Source: an uncultured Acidobacteriia bacterium
GTDB taxonomy: Bacteria > Acidobacteriota > Terriglobia > Bryobacterales > Bryobacteraceae
Direction: 5' to 3'
DNA: 43,134 nucleotides
Assembly: GCA_903825445.1 (NCBI GenBank)
Contig: CAIKAS010000012.1
Span: 1 to 43,134 of the forward strand
The number at the start of each line of letters is the position of its first letter. Within the stretch, counting starts at the first letter, position 1. Positions 23,752 through 32,220 of this stretch are shown in pieces. A program made the position numbers and the translations under genes. The notes beneath the pieces were generated by a model. That model was not told the origin of the DNA. It made no database searches and saw only the letters and a list, made by a program, of their open reading frames with translations.

Positions 23752-25389
23752 CTACTTTTGTGCCCTCGCAGCTCTCATTTTGCTGGCGCTGTTCAATAAC
23801 GCCTGGGCCTTCGGCATAGCGGCAACGGCCGCTTCCACTTCCGGATCGGTCTGCATAATGTATTTGCTGGACTCATCGACACTGAACGCAGTTTTATATA
23901 TCTCACCCTGCATCCGGCGGCGTATAGCCTCGTACTCTTTCGTGAAACCGACGTCCGCGACTTCAACCTTCTGAGTTGGCAGCCAGGCTTTGAAAGCCTG
24001 CATCTGCGCAGCGTCGAACGTCCAGCCAACCGGCAGCTGGTCTTTATGAAGCGAGAAAAAATGCTTCGTGTAAGTCTGGAACATGTACTTTACGTACAGT
24101 TCTGTTTCGACAGGACCCGCTTGCGGAACCTCGAATTTCTCGTCCGGCGATATGCCGCCCCCGCCGTAAACGGTGCGACCGCTGTCCGTCATTTTGACGT
24201 CGGACGAATTGCGCGCTTCCGTATTCTTGCGGTAATAGTAATCGAAGAACGATACACTCGAGTAGTCGCGCTGGATCAGGCGGCCGCTCGGCGTGTAATA
24301 TCTGGCGGTAGTGAGCGCGAGGCCGGTATTTTCCACCAGCGGATAAACGGTCTGCACCAGCCCTTTCCCGAAAGTATTGTCGCCCAGAATCCACGCCCGG
24401 TCATGATCCTGTAGCGCGCCCGAGACAATCTCTGAAGCACTGGCCGAATTCCGGTTCACCAGCACCACAATTGGATAGCTGCGCCCCCGATTGCCTTCGT
24501 CTGCCTTGTAGGATCTTTCCTGCGACGCGCGCCCGTGATGAGAAACAATCTCCACACCCTTCGGCAGCAAATGCCCGGCCACCGAAACGGCTTCCGTCAG
24601 AAGCCCCCCAGGATTGCCTCGCAAATCGAGAACCAGTCCTTTTAGGTTGTCTTCGCCCAGCTTCTGCAGGGCACCCGCAAAATCCGCGCCGGTAGTTTCA
24701 ATGAACTCTTCCAGTTTGACGTAACCGATGCCTGGCTTCACCATGAAAACCACCGGCACGCTCGTCCGATTGATCTCATCGCGAATTAAATCGAACGTCA
24801 GTTCGTCGGAACCTTCGCCACGGAGCACTTTAATGCGGACCGGCGTCCCTTTCGGGCCCTTCAAAAGATCGGCGACTTCTGTGGAATTCAGTCCGTTGGT
24901 GTTCTTGCCATTGACGTTCGCGATGATGTCATTCGGCCGAAGCCCCACTTTGTACGCAGGCGATCCCACAAACGGCTCCACTACGATGGTCTGGATCACG
25001 CCGGCCGGGCTGTTTCTGCCCTCCACGCGCATCCCGACGCCGTAATAGTGCCCGCGCTGATCTTCGCGCATCTGCGCGAGAGCTTTAGGATCAAAGAAGT
25101 TGGAATGCGGATCCAGCGTCTTCAGCATTCCGGGAATCGCTCCGTGTCCCGGTTGCCCGTCGCCGTAAATGGCCTTGTCCGCGTTCAGAGGGTCGGCAAA
25201 GTTCTGTTCCACCGCCGAATAGAGGCGAGTGAAATCCTTGACGCTGGCGCTGATATCGTCGTCACCGCCCGCCGCGGAAGCGATCTGGGCATTCGGACCG
25301 TAAAGGCCACCCAGCACGGCGCAGACCACTACCAGCAGCGGTATCAGGAAGAAAGACCGGCGTATTTGCGACTTTCCAGACTGAGCCAT
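23752..25389 (-). CDS. S41-family C-terminal processing peptidase, copy 1
   Basis: The 545-residue protein begins with a membrane anchor or signal (SFFLIPLLVVVCAVLGGLYG). It has a PDZ domain (about 120-205, with GSPAYKVGLRPNDIIANVNG) and an S41 catalytic core with the Ser-Lys dyad Ser317 in NSASASE and Lys342 in NTFGKG, plus the supporting Gln four residues later. A C-terminal helical region of about 120 residues follows. Such enzymes trim the C-termini of periplasmic proteins. It is the downstream member of a tandem pair. Its stop lies 14 bases before the inferred guaA start. The start ATG has only a distant AAGGAAAG. Confidence 0.93.
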   Translation of the reverse strand: MAQSGKSQIRRSFFLIPLLVVVCAVLGGLYGPNAQIASAAGGDDDISASVKDFTRLYSAVEQNFADPLNADKAIYGDGQPGHGAIPGMLKTLDPHSNFFDPKALAQMREDQRGHYYGVGMRVEGRNSPAGVIQTIVVEPFVGSPAYKVGLRPNDIIANVNGKNTNGLNSTEVADLLKGPKGTPVRIKVLRGEGSDELTFDLIRDEINRTSVPVVFMVKPGIGYVKLEEFIETTGADFAGALQKLGEDNLKGLVLDLRGNPGGLLTEAVSVAGHLLPKGVEIVSHHGRASQERSYKADEGNRGRSYPIVVLVNRNSASASEIVSGALQDHDRAWILGDNTFGKGLVQTVYPLVENTGLALTTARYYTPSGRLIQRDYSSVSFFDYYYRKNTEARNSSDVKMTDSGRTVYGGGGISPDEKFEVPQAGPVETELYVKYMFQTYTKHFFSLHKDQLPVGWTFDAAQMQAFKAWLPTQKVEVADVGFTKEYEAIRRRMQGEIYKTAFSVDESSKYIMQTDPEVEAAVAAMPKAQALLNSASKMRAARAQK

Positions 25390-25501
25390 AGCGGAAGACA
25401 GACTTTCCTTTTAAACAGAAGTATAACAGTCTGCCCCAAAGATGTTTTGGCGTTTGGCGCCTTGCCCGCGCCCGGTTACACCGCGCCCTGAGTCCGACGC
25501 C

Positions 25502-27142
25502 CTACTTCTGCGCCTTCTCCACGCGTCCTTTGGTCAGGGTGTCGAGCAGGGCCTGTGCCTTGGGCATAGCGGCCTCGGCAGCCACAACTTCGGGATCCGT
25601 CTCGAGTTCGTACTTCGTCGATTCATCCACGTTGAAGGCCGTCTTGTAGATATCCATCTGCAGGCGGCGACGGATCTGATCGTTCTCCTTCGCGAAATCA
25701 GCGTCGGTGTACTTGAACTTCTGATCCGTCAGCCATGCCTTGAAGGTGTCCATCTGCGCGCTGTCAAGATTCCAGCCCGCCGGCAATTGCTCTTTGTGCA
25801 GCGAGAAAAAATGCTTCGTGTAGCTGGCGAACATATCGGCCACATACAGTTCCACTTCCAGCGGACCTGGCTTCGGCACTTCGAACTTTTCGTCCGGCGA
25901 AATTCCGCCGCCGCCATAAACCGTGCGCCCGCCGTCAGTCTTCTTCACATCAGCCAGGTTACGAGCTTCCGTGTTGTTGCGGTAGTAATAATCGAAGAAC
26001 GAAACGCTGGAATAGTCGCGCTGAATCAGCCGCCCGCTCGGCGTGTAATAGCGAGCTGTCGTCAGAGCAAGTCCGGTGTTCTCCACGAGCGGATAAACAG
26101 TCTGGACCAGACCTTTGCCGAAAGTATTATCGCCCAGAATCCAGGCACGGTCATGATCCTGCAATGCGCCGGAGACGATCTCCGAAGCGCTGGCTGAATT
26201 ACGATTCACCAGTACCACGATCGGATAGTTGTAACCGTGATTCCCCTCGGTGGCTTTGTACGATTGCTCCCGCGACGCGCGTCCGTGGTGCGAAACCACT
26301 TCGGCCCCTTTGGGCAACAAATGACCAGCCACCGTAACAGCTTCAGTCAGCAATCCGCCCGGGTTGTAGCGCAGATCGAGAACCAGGCCCTTGAGATTCG
26401 GTTCGTCCAGCTTCTTCAGTGCGGCTAAGAAATCCGACCCTGTCGTCTGGATGAAGCCGACCTTATCGATGCGAACGTAACCAACTCCCTGCGGCAACAT
26501 AAAGGAGGCCGACACGCTTGAGCGGTTGATCTCATCGCGAACCAGATTGAACGTCAGTTCGTCAGCGCCCTCGCCCCGAGCGACCTTGACCTGAACCGGC
26601 GTCCCACGCGGTCCCTTGAGCAGAGTCACGACATCCTCGGAGGGCAGGCCGTCCGTATCCTTGCCGTTAACATTCTTGATCACATCGTTCGGACGTAAGC
26701 CGGCTTTGTATGCAGGCGATCCAACAAACGGGTCCACCACAATGGTCTGCAAGTGTCCGCTCGGACCAGCCTTGCTCACAATCTCCATTCCCACACCGTA
26801 ATAGTGGCCGCTCTGGTCGTCGCGCATTTGCTTCAGCGCTTTAGGATCGAAGAAATGGGAGTGCGGATCGAGCGTGCGCAACATGCCCGGAATCGCTCCA
26901 TCGCCGTCGCCCGAACCGTAGATTGCCTTGTCGGCGCTCAGCGGGTCGGCGAAATTCTGCTCCACTGTGGAATAGAGGCGGGTAAAATCCTTGACACTGC
27001 TGCTAATCTCGTCATCCGTGCTGGCCGCGGAGGCGACCTGTGAACCCGGCCCATAAAGACCGCCGACACAAGCGCTTACCAGCACCAGAACCGGGACAAC
27101 GATGAACGACCGGCGTTTGCTCTTGATACCGAAGTGAGCCAT
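25502..27142 (-). CDS. S41-family C-terminal processing peptidase, copy 2
   Basis: This is a paralogue of the next gene downstream, with the same length (546 residues) and domain order: membrane anchor, PDZ (GSPAYKAGLRPNDVIKNVNG), catalytic dyad Ser318 and Lys343, and C-terminal helical region. The stretch from NRNSASASE through the tyrosine-rich FFDYYYR segment, more than 80 residues, is nearly identical between copies. The N-terminal third and the C-terminus differ clearly (LDLRYNPGG here, LDLRGNPGG there). An upstream GAGAGG is about 11 bases from the ATG. The 112-base gap to the second copy contains no other gene. Both copies look active, so they probably differ in substrate or expression. 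Confidence 0.93.
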   Translation of the reverse strand: MAHFGIKSKRRSFIVVPVLVLVSACVGGLYGPGSQVASAASTDDEISSSVKDFTRLYSTVEQNFADPLSADKAIYGSGDGDGAIPGMLRTLDPHSHFFDPKALKQMRDDQSGHYYGVGMEIVSKAGPSGHLQTIVVDPFVGSPAYKAGLRPNDVIKNVNGKDTDGLPSEDVVTLLKGPRGTPVQVKVARGEGADELTFNLVRDEINRSSVSASFMLPQGVGYVRIDKVGFIQTTGSDFLAALKKLDEPNLKGLVLDLRYNPGGLLTEAVTVAGHLLPKGAEVVSHHGRASREQSYKATEGNHGYNYPIVVLVNRNSASASEIVSGALQDHDRAWILGDNTFGKGLVQTVYPLVENTGLALTTARYYTPSGRLIQRDYSSVSFFDYYYRNNTEARNLADVKKTDGGRTVYGGGGISPDEKFEVPKPGPLEVELYVADMFASYTKHFFSLHKEQLPAGWNLDSAQMDTFKAWLTDQKFKYTDADFAKENDQIRRRLQMDIYKTAFNVDESTKYELETDPEVVAAEAAMPKAQALLDTLTKGRVEKAQK

Positions 27143-27332
27143 TTAGGATAGACCTCTCTGAGCTCGCTTGCGGTCGCGGCCCCTGACACTAAAATACAGC
27201 AATGCGACTACTGTCCGCGACTCCCCGGCGAATTTCCCTGCTCTAACAGCCGAAAATCACCCAAATTTACCTTCCGGTTTGCATTCGAGAGACACGGACC
27301 CTGCATTCAAAGACGCCGACAATCTAAAGACG

Positions 27333-28622
27333 TTAGTTTTTGGCCGCTGGTTTCGCCGCAACCGGCCTTGGCGCCGCTGGCTTGGGCGACTTCGTCATGT
27401 TTTCTGCGATGAACACGCCGCTTTTGCCACCTGCGACGATATCCAGATCCCCGTCGCCGTCCAGATCCACTGCGGTGACCTGGAGCCCGGCGCCCATCCG
27501 TCCGCCGTAATCGATCAGGTGCCGGATCCACTCCAGCCCCCCGTTGCCCGATGGCCCCCGTCCCGTCGCAGGCACCTTTCTGTATTCGTACCAATACAGC
27601 CCGAGCGGCTCTTTCTCGCCGGGATCGCTGCCATTGTGCGCCATGTACCGCTTACCCGTCACCAGATCCGGCTGCCCGTCGCCATTTAGATCCACCAATT
27701 GCGACGCGTGAGCCTGGGACCAGGAATTGTCGATCGTATGCCGCACCCATTGGGGATCTTTTCCCGGCTCGGCAGCCAGTTGCTCGAACCAAAAGATGCC
27801 GTAGTCGTGCGCGGCGGTTGTCAGGATGTCCATTCGGCCATCACCGTTCAGGTCTTTCACGTACATAAACCCGAAACTCGTCTTCCCCGGAGTCGGCGGC
27901 GGGGGTGTACCTGCCCGACCGGCCGGTGGAGCGGGCGGAGTCTCCCAGTCCGTGGCATGGAACGTCCATTCCGCATCGCTCGAAGGATCGCGCGGAGCTT
28001 CAAACCAGCCTTTGGGCGTCAGGATATCGTTTCGGCCGTCACCGTTCACGTCGCCCACACCGATCCCGTGTCCATAGCTCTGCTTGCTGATAACGTGCTT
28101 CACAAACTTGTGATCCTTCAACTCAAACCAGGCAAGCGGCACCGTCGGCCGGTCGAATTCCGGCAGGATCTCCTGCGCTTTGCCGTCGTTGTTCAGGTCC
28201 ACCAAAAATGCAAACTCCGTCGGGCCGCTGGCGTCAATCTCAGTCTTCTGCCACTCTTTGACCGAAGGCGATGCCACGTTCTTCCCCGGGTTCTTCAGCC
28301 AGACAATATTGCCCGAAAAGTAGCCGAACTGGATGATATCCGGGTAACCGTCACCGTCCACGTCGAGAACCAGATCGCTGAAATTATCCACATAGTTGGA
28401 CGTGAAATTGATTTCGCGGATCGGATGCTTCTTCCAGGTGGGCGCTTCATACCAGCTATCGCCAGAGACTATGTCGAGCAAACCGTCCTTATTGACGTCC
28501 ACAACCGCAGTTGTTTCCGTCGCCCCTGGATCAATCATCCGGACCCTGAATGTGATATCCGGCGGACGGCTGGCGGCAACCAGAATGGCAGCTGTGGCGA
28601 TCGGGATCAGGATGTTTCGCAT
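27333..28622 (-). CDS. Secreted FG-GAP/VCBS calcium-binding beta-propeller protein
   Basis: The 429-residue protein has a signal peptide (MRNILIPIATAAILVAAS) and a series of DxDxDG-type calcium loops: DVNKDGLLDI, DVDGDGYPDI, DLNNDGKAQEI, DVNGDGRNDI, DLNGDGRMDI, DLNGDGQPDL and DLDGDGDLDI. These mark six to seven blades of an FG-GAP/VCBS propeller. A Pro/Gly/Ala-rich loop interrupts the middle, and the tail is KPAA-rich. AAGGAG at a good distance precedes the ATG. Such secreted propellers bind partners or polysaccharide, but no enzyme domain is seen. It is upstream of and in line with the S41 pair, 190 bases away. Confidence 0.88.
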   Translation of the reverse strand: MRNILIPIATAAILVAASRPPDITFRVRMIDPGATETTAVVDVNKDGLLDIVSGDSWYEAPTWKKHPIREINFTSNYVDNFSDLVLDVDGDGYPDIIQFGYFSGNIVWLKNPGKNVASPSVKEWQKTEIDASGPTEFAFLVDLNNDGKAQEILPEFDRPTVPLAWFELKDHKFVKHVISKQSYGHGIGVGDVNGDGRNDILTPKGWFEAPRDPSSDAEWTFHATDWETPPAPPAGRAGTPPPPTPGKTSFGFMYVKDLNGDGRMDILTTAAHDYGIFWFEQLAAEPGKDPQWVRHTIDNSWSQAHASQLVDLNGDGQPDLVTGKRYMAHNGSDPGEKEPLGLYWYEYRKVPATGRGPSGNGGLEWIRHLIDYGGRMGAGLQVTAVDLDGDGDLDIVAGGKSGVFIAENMTKSPKPAAPRPVAAKPAAKN

Positions 28623-28770
28623 ATACGTCTCCTTGAGGCTTCCTGGCGGATTCTGTCGGTCAGTCCATCATCATATCCCCGCCTGAACGTCCACCCCTCC
28701 GGTAGCCGCCGGGTGGCCCAAAATCTCATGGAACAATCCCCCGTCCCCCGGAGTCCTATACAATGAAGCA

Positions 28771-29454
28771 ATGTTCGAGGTGCCGGTGACCGGTCCTTAT
28801 TCGCTTAACATCAACGCGAGTCTCACTCCCGAGCAGCAGGCGACGCTGGAAGACCAGGCGCTCCTCTCCGCTCTCCAGCGAGCCGAGCCTAACGCGTACG
28901 AAACCCTGATTCGACGTTTTCAGTCGCCGGTCTATAACCTCGCCTGGCGGCTGCTCGACGATCCCGCCGACGCTGGCGACGTGGTCCAGGAAGTGTTCCT
29001 GAAAGTTTTCCGCAACGTGGATAGCTTCCGTGGCGACAGCACCCTGCGCACCTGGATCTACCGCATCGCCGTGAATGAATCGCACAACCGGCGCCGCTGG
29101 CTGTTCCGCCACCGCAAAGGCGAAACCGCCATTGACGATCTCTATTCAAACGACGACAACCGCGAAGCACCTCTCGTCGACACTGGTGACACCCCGTTCG
29201 ATTTCACCATGAATCGCGAAGCGCAGCTTCTGCTCGAAGAAGCCCTCACGGCTATCAGTCCCGCATTCCGCGCGGTCCTGGTGCTCCGCGAGATTGAAGA
29301 AATGAATTACGAAGAAATCGCCGGCGTCCTCGATATCTCGATCGGCACCGTGAAGTCACGAATCGTGCGAGGACGTGAAGCTTTGCGTCGATATCTGTCG
29401 AGCCGCCTCAACCCCGCCGGCTCGCTCCAAATGGTTCCGGGGACGGTGAAGTAA
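28771..29454 (+). CDS. ECF-type RNA polymerase sigma factor (RpoE-like)
   Basis: The 227 residues include a 25-residue N-terminal extension. Sigma region 2 follows with YNLAWRLLDDPADAGDVVQEVFLKVFR and the TLRTWIYRIAVNESHNRRR promoter -10 recognition helix (about 50-115). A linker leads to region 4 with YEEIAGVLDISIGTVKSRIVRGREALRRYL (about 185-215), which binds the -35 element. It directs RNA polymerase to a stress or envelope regulon. The stop codon is directly followed by the ATG of the membrane anti-sigma gene, a standard pairing. Confidence 0.94.
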   Translation: MFEVPVTGPYSLNINASLTPEQQATLEDQALLSALQRAEPNAYETLIRRFQSPVYNLAWRLLDDPADAGDVVQEVFLKVFRNVDSFRGDSTLRTWIYRIAVNESHNRRRWLFRHRKGETAIDDLYSNDDNREAPLVDTGDTPFDFTMNREAQLLLEEALTAISPAFRAVLVLREIEEMNYEEIAGVLDISIGTVKSRIVRGREALRRYLSSRLNPAGSLQMVPGTVK

Positions 29455-30165
29455 ATGAATATGCCCATTGAAGAACGACTATGTAAGAACGTTCGCGCGA
29501 ATCTATGGGACTACGCGGCCCAGGTACTGCCCTGCACAGAAAATGATGCCATCGACAGGCATCTTGATGCTTGCCGGGATTGTGATCGTTGTCTTGCCGA
29601 TGTCTCGTCTTTACGCGCGGGTTTCCGTAATATGCCGGTGCAGCCTGTGCCTCCGCTGGTAGCAACTCGTCTCCGCGTGATTGCTTCCCGCGAACGCTCG
29701 CGCCAGTTGCTGCGCCTGAACCCGCTTGGCTGGCTGCGTGATAAGCTCAGCACCGCTATGATGTCGTTTGATAATTTCCTGCGCCCCTACGCATTTCCGG
29801 CAACGGGTGGCCTGCTCACATCCTGCTTGTGTTTCGGCCTGATCGCGCATACGCTGCAAATGCGCCCCTATCTGACCGAGGATCAGGATAACGACATGCC
29901 GATCGGCTTGTTTACCCAGATGACGATCGACGACGTTTCGCCGTTCTGCTTCTCCAAGAAGGACGTGACCGTCCAGGTTACCGTGGATGCCGACGGCAAT
30001 GTCACGGATTATTCTCTGCCGCAGGGCGCAAACCCCACGCCCGATGAACTCAAGGAGATCGGCAACCTGGTTCTCTACAGCACCTTCACTCCCGCGACAC
30101 GTTTTGGTCAGCGGGTTTCCAGCAAGCGCCTCTTCGCTATCGGCCACCTCGACGTGCGGGATTAA
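29455..30165 (+). CDS. Membrane anti-sigma factor with zinc-finger motif and TonB-like C-terminal domain
   Basis: The N-terminal 60 residues contain the ZAS-type zinc motif HLDACRDC (His-x3-Cys-x2-Cys), which in this family clamps the ECF sigma factor in the cytosol. A single transmembrane segment (PATGGLLTSCLCFGLIAHTL, about 116-135) follows. The periplasmic part has VTVQVTVDADGNVTDYSLP and the ending STFTPATRFGQRVSS, which recalls the C-terminal fold of TonB-like proteins; this is my reading by eye. It begins right after the sigma gene stop, so the two are translationally coupled. The release signal (protease or ligand) is unknown. Confidence 0.82.
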   Translation: MNMPIEERLCKNVRANLWDYAAQVLPCTENDAIDRHLDACRDCDRCLADVSSLRAGFRNMPVQPVPPLVATRLRVIASRERSRQLLRLNPLGWLRDKLSTAMMSFDNFLRPYAFPATGGLLTSCLCFGLIAHTLQMRPYLTEDQDNDMPIGLFTQMTIDDVSPFCFSKKDVTVQVTVDADGNVTDYSLPQGANPTPDELKEIGNLVLYSTFTPATRFGQRVSSKRLFAIGHLDVRD

Positions 30166-30174
30166 CGCTTCCTC

Positions 30175-30933
30175 GTGCGTCAGAAACTAGGCCAGCACTT
30201 CCTCGCCAGCGAGCGCGTTCTCGAGAGAATTGCCAAAGCCGCCTGCCCGGATGGCACCGAACTGGTCGTCGAAATCGGTCCCGGCAAAGGGGCGTTGACC
30301 GAACATCTTCTCACCCGAGCGAGTTCTGTCGTTGCGCTTGAAATGGATCGCGATCTTGCCGCTCATCTTCGTGAAAAATGGCCGGATCATCCAGGCTTGC
30401 GCATCGTCGAAGGTAACGCCCTGAATTTCAACTGGACTCAATGGGGCCTTGGAGTTCTCGCTGGCAATCTTCCCTATTACATCTCGACGGCGATTATCTC
30501 GAAGTACCTTGCCAACCCCGGGCTGCTGCGGCACGCTGTGTTCCTCATCCAAAAAGAAGTCGCTGAGCGAATCACCGCCACGCCGGGAACGAAGGACTTC
30601 GGCTACCTTTCGGTCGAGTGCCAGCATCTGGCCGTTGCCGAATATCTGTTCACCGTGCCGCCCGGCGCCTTTCGTCCGCCGCCCAAAGTGGATTCCGCCG
30701 TGGTCCGCCTGACGCCGCGCGAAGAACCGCTCCACGACGAATCCGCTCGCGCCGAAACCAAAGCATTCCTGACCTTCGCCTCGGCCTGCTTCCGCCAAAA
30801 ACGAAAGACTCTTCGCAATAACCTCACCAGCCTTTATCCAAACGCGCAAACGGAAACTTTGCCCGCCCTCGCGAAACGCGCCGAGCAGTTGAGTACTCCC
30901 GAGTTGCTGGAACTCTTCCGCGCCCTCGCATAG
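30175..30933 (+). CDS. rsmA: 16S rRNA (adenine1518/1519-N6)-dimethyltransferase
   Basis: RsmA (KsgA) dimethylates two adjacent adenines near the 3' end of 16S rRNA during small-subunit assembly. Diagnostic blocks are RQKLGQHFLAS at the start, the SAM site VVEIGPGKGALTEHL (GPGKG at 35-39), the catalytic NLPYY at 98-102 and the C-terminal FRPPPKVDSAVV. The length of 252 residues is near normal. The start is GTG 30175, nine bases after the anti-sigma stop, with no ribosome site visible, so it may depend on translation of the previous gene. Confidence 0.95.
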   Translation: MRQKLGQHFLASERVLERIAKAACPDGTELVVEIGPGKGALTEHLLTRASSVVALEMDRDLAAHLREKWPDHPGLRIVEGNALNFNWTQWGLGVLAGNLPYYISTAIISKYLANPGLLRHAVFLIQKEVAERITATPGTKDFGYLSVECQHLAVAEYLFTVPPGAFRPPPKVDSAVVRLTPREEPLHDESARAETKAFLTFASACFRQKRKTLRNNLTSLYPNAQTETLPALAKRAEQLSTPELLELFRALA

Positions 30934-30972
30934 TAGACTGAATTCGTCGTTGAAACTGGAACTGAGACGACG

Positions 30973-32070
30973 ATGAAAATTCTCTTCACGCGAAGCTTCT
31001 GCCTTCCAATCACCGCGTCGCTGCTGTGCCTGCAAGCCGTGTCAACAGCACAGGAACCCGCCCCGGACGCCGTTTTCAAAACGCGATCCGATCTCGTATT
31101 CCTTCCCACACGCGTCCAAAAGAAGAACGGCGCCACTTTTCACGGGCTCAAAGCAGAGCAGTTCGTCGTCGAAGATAACGGACTGCGCCAACCGGTACAA
31201 GTGGAAGCCTCCCCGGAAGATCCTGGGTTTTCCATCGTGGTTCTGATCCAGTGCAGCCGTTCCGCGCCTGCCGAATTCCCTAACCTGCAAGGTCTCGCCA
31301 CCATGATCGAAGGCATCGTCGGCGCGGCAAAGCATGAAGTGGCCATCGTGAGCTACGGAGATCGCCCCTACATCCTCGGCAATTTTTCCGCCAGTCCGGC
31401 TGCCGCCCGGTATGCCGTCTCAAGGCTGAAAGCCTGCAGTGATTCCAACGCCGCCGCCATCGACGCAGTCAGTTACGCCAATGGGATTCTGGGGGCGCAA
31501 AATAACAACTACAGACGCGCGATTCTGCTCATCGGAGAAATGCGCGATCATGGCAGCCACACCAAACTCGAAAACGTCGTAGCCGGACTCGGCGTCAGTG
31601 ATACCGTCATCTATTCTGTCGCGTTCTCCCCGGTCAAAGACGAAGCCGCGCGCAGTTTCTCGAACAAGCCCGGCAATGCAGTCCCCGCCCCGCCCATAGG
31701 CGACCAGCCCGATTCTCCTTTGGCAGCACCCGTTCCGGACGCTGCCTACTCCGAAAGCACGCCTCAGGTGCCGCTGGTTCCGGAGATCCTGCCCCTGATA
31801 GACGCGCTCCGCAAAAACACCGCCGCCGAACTTGCGGAACTGTCCGGCGGAGAATACTTCAGGTTTTCCAACAAACGGAACTTCGACGAAGCTCTTCTTC
31901 GGGTCTCGAATCAGATCCGCAACTACTATCTGCTCAGCTTCAAGCCATCCCCATCCGCCGCGACGGGGTTGCATTCGCTCAGTGTCACTATTCCGGACTC
32001 CCCGGACGCCGTCATCCAGGTGCGCAAGAGCTACTGGTTCACGCCCACTTCCACCGCCAGTCCACGCTGA
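30973..32070 (+). CDS. vWFA-related acidobacterial secreted protein
   Basis: The 365-residue protein has a signal peptide (MKILFTRSFCLPITASLLCLQAVSTA). It then has the family entry SDLVFLPTRVQKKNG and FVVEDNGLRQPVQVE, and a vWFA-like fold (about 90-290). The metal-ion motif is degenerate: where DTSGS-like DxSxS is expected the sequence is VLIQCSRSAP. The ending NQIRNYYLLSFKPS and the segment IQVRKSYW also fit the TIGR03436-type family. It has the same type as the truncated gene at the left edge. It is likely exported and of unknown role. Confidence 0.85.
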   Translation: MKILFTRSFCLPITASLLCLQAVSTAQEPAPDAVFKTRSDLVFLPTRVQKKNGATFHGLKAEQFVVEDNGLRQPVQVEASPEDPGFSIVVLIQCSRSAPAEFPNLQGLATMIEGIVGAAKHEVAIVSYGDRPYILGNFSASPAAARYAVSRLKACSDSNAAAIDAVSYANGILGAQNNNYRRAILLIGEMRDHGSHTKLENVVAGLGVSDTVIYSVAFSPVKDEAARSFSNKPGNAVPAPPIGDQPDSPLAAPVPDAAYSESTPQVPLVPEILPLIDALRKNTAAELAELSGGEYFRFSNKRNFDEALLRVSNQIRNYYLLSFKPSPSAATGLHSLSVTIPDSPDAVIQVRKSYWFTPTSTASPR

Positions 32071-32220
32071 CCGCTACCTTTTCCGAGCCGCGACCGCAAG
32101 GGAGTGGTAAGCAAACTGCTGCCCTAACCTAATCTTCCACCTTTGTCCTCTTCAGCACCAACTGAACCTCACACTTATGATGGAAGAGTTCCTTAGGCAG
32201 GCCCGTCGCAGCCAGTACGC

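Noticed and set aside
23740-23770. Programmed frameshift joining the S41 peptidase to guaA
   Set aside because: A -1 shift would be needed, but the site CAA AAG is not a good slippery heptamer; a rare start or sequence error is simpler.
27699-28766. 355-codon plus-strand frame opposite the VCBS gene
   Set aside because: Shadow of the calcium-loop repeats; Arg/Val-rich and repetitive in the same phase as the true gene.
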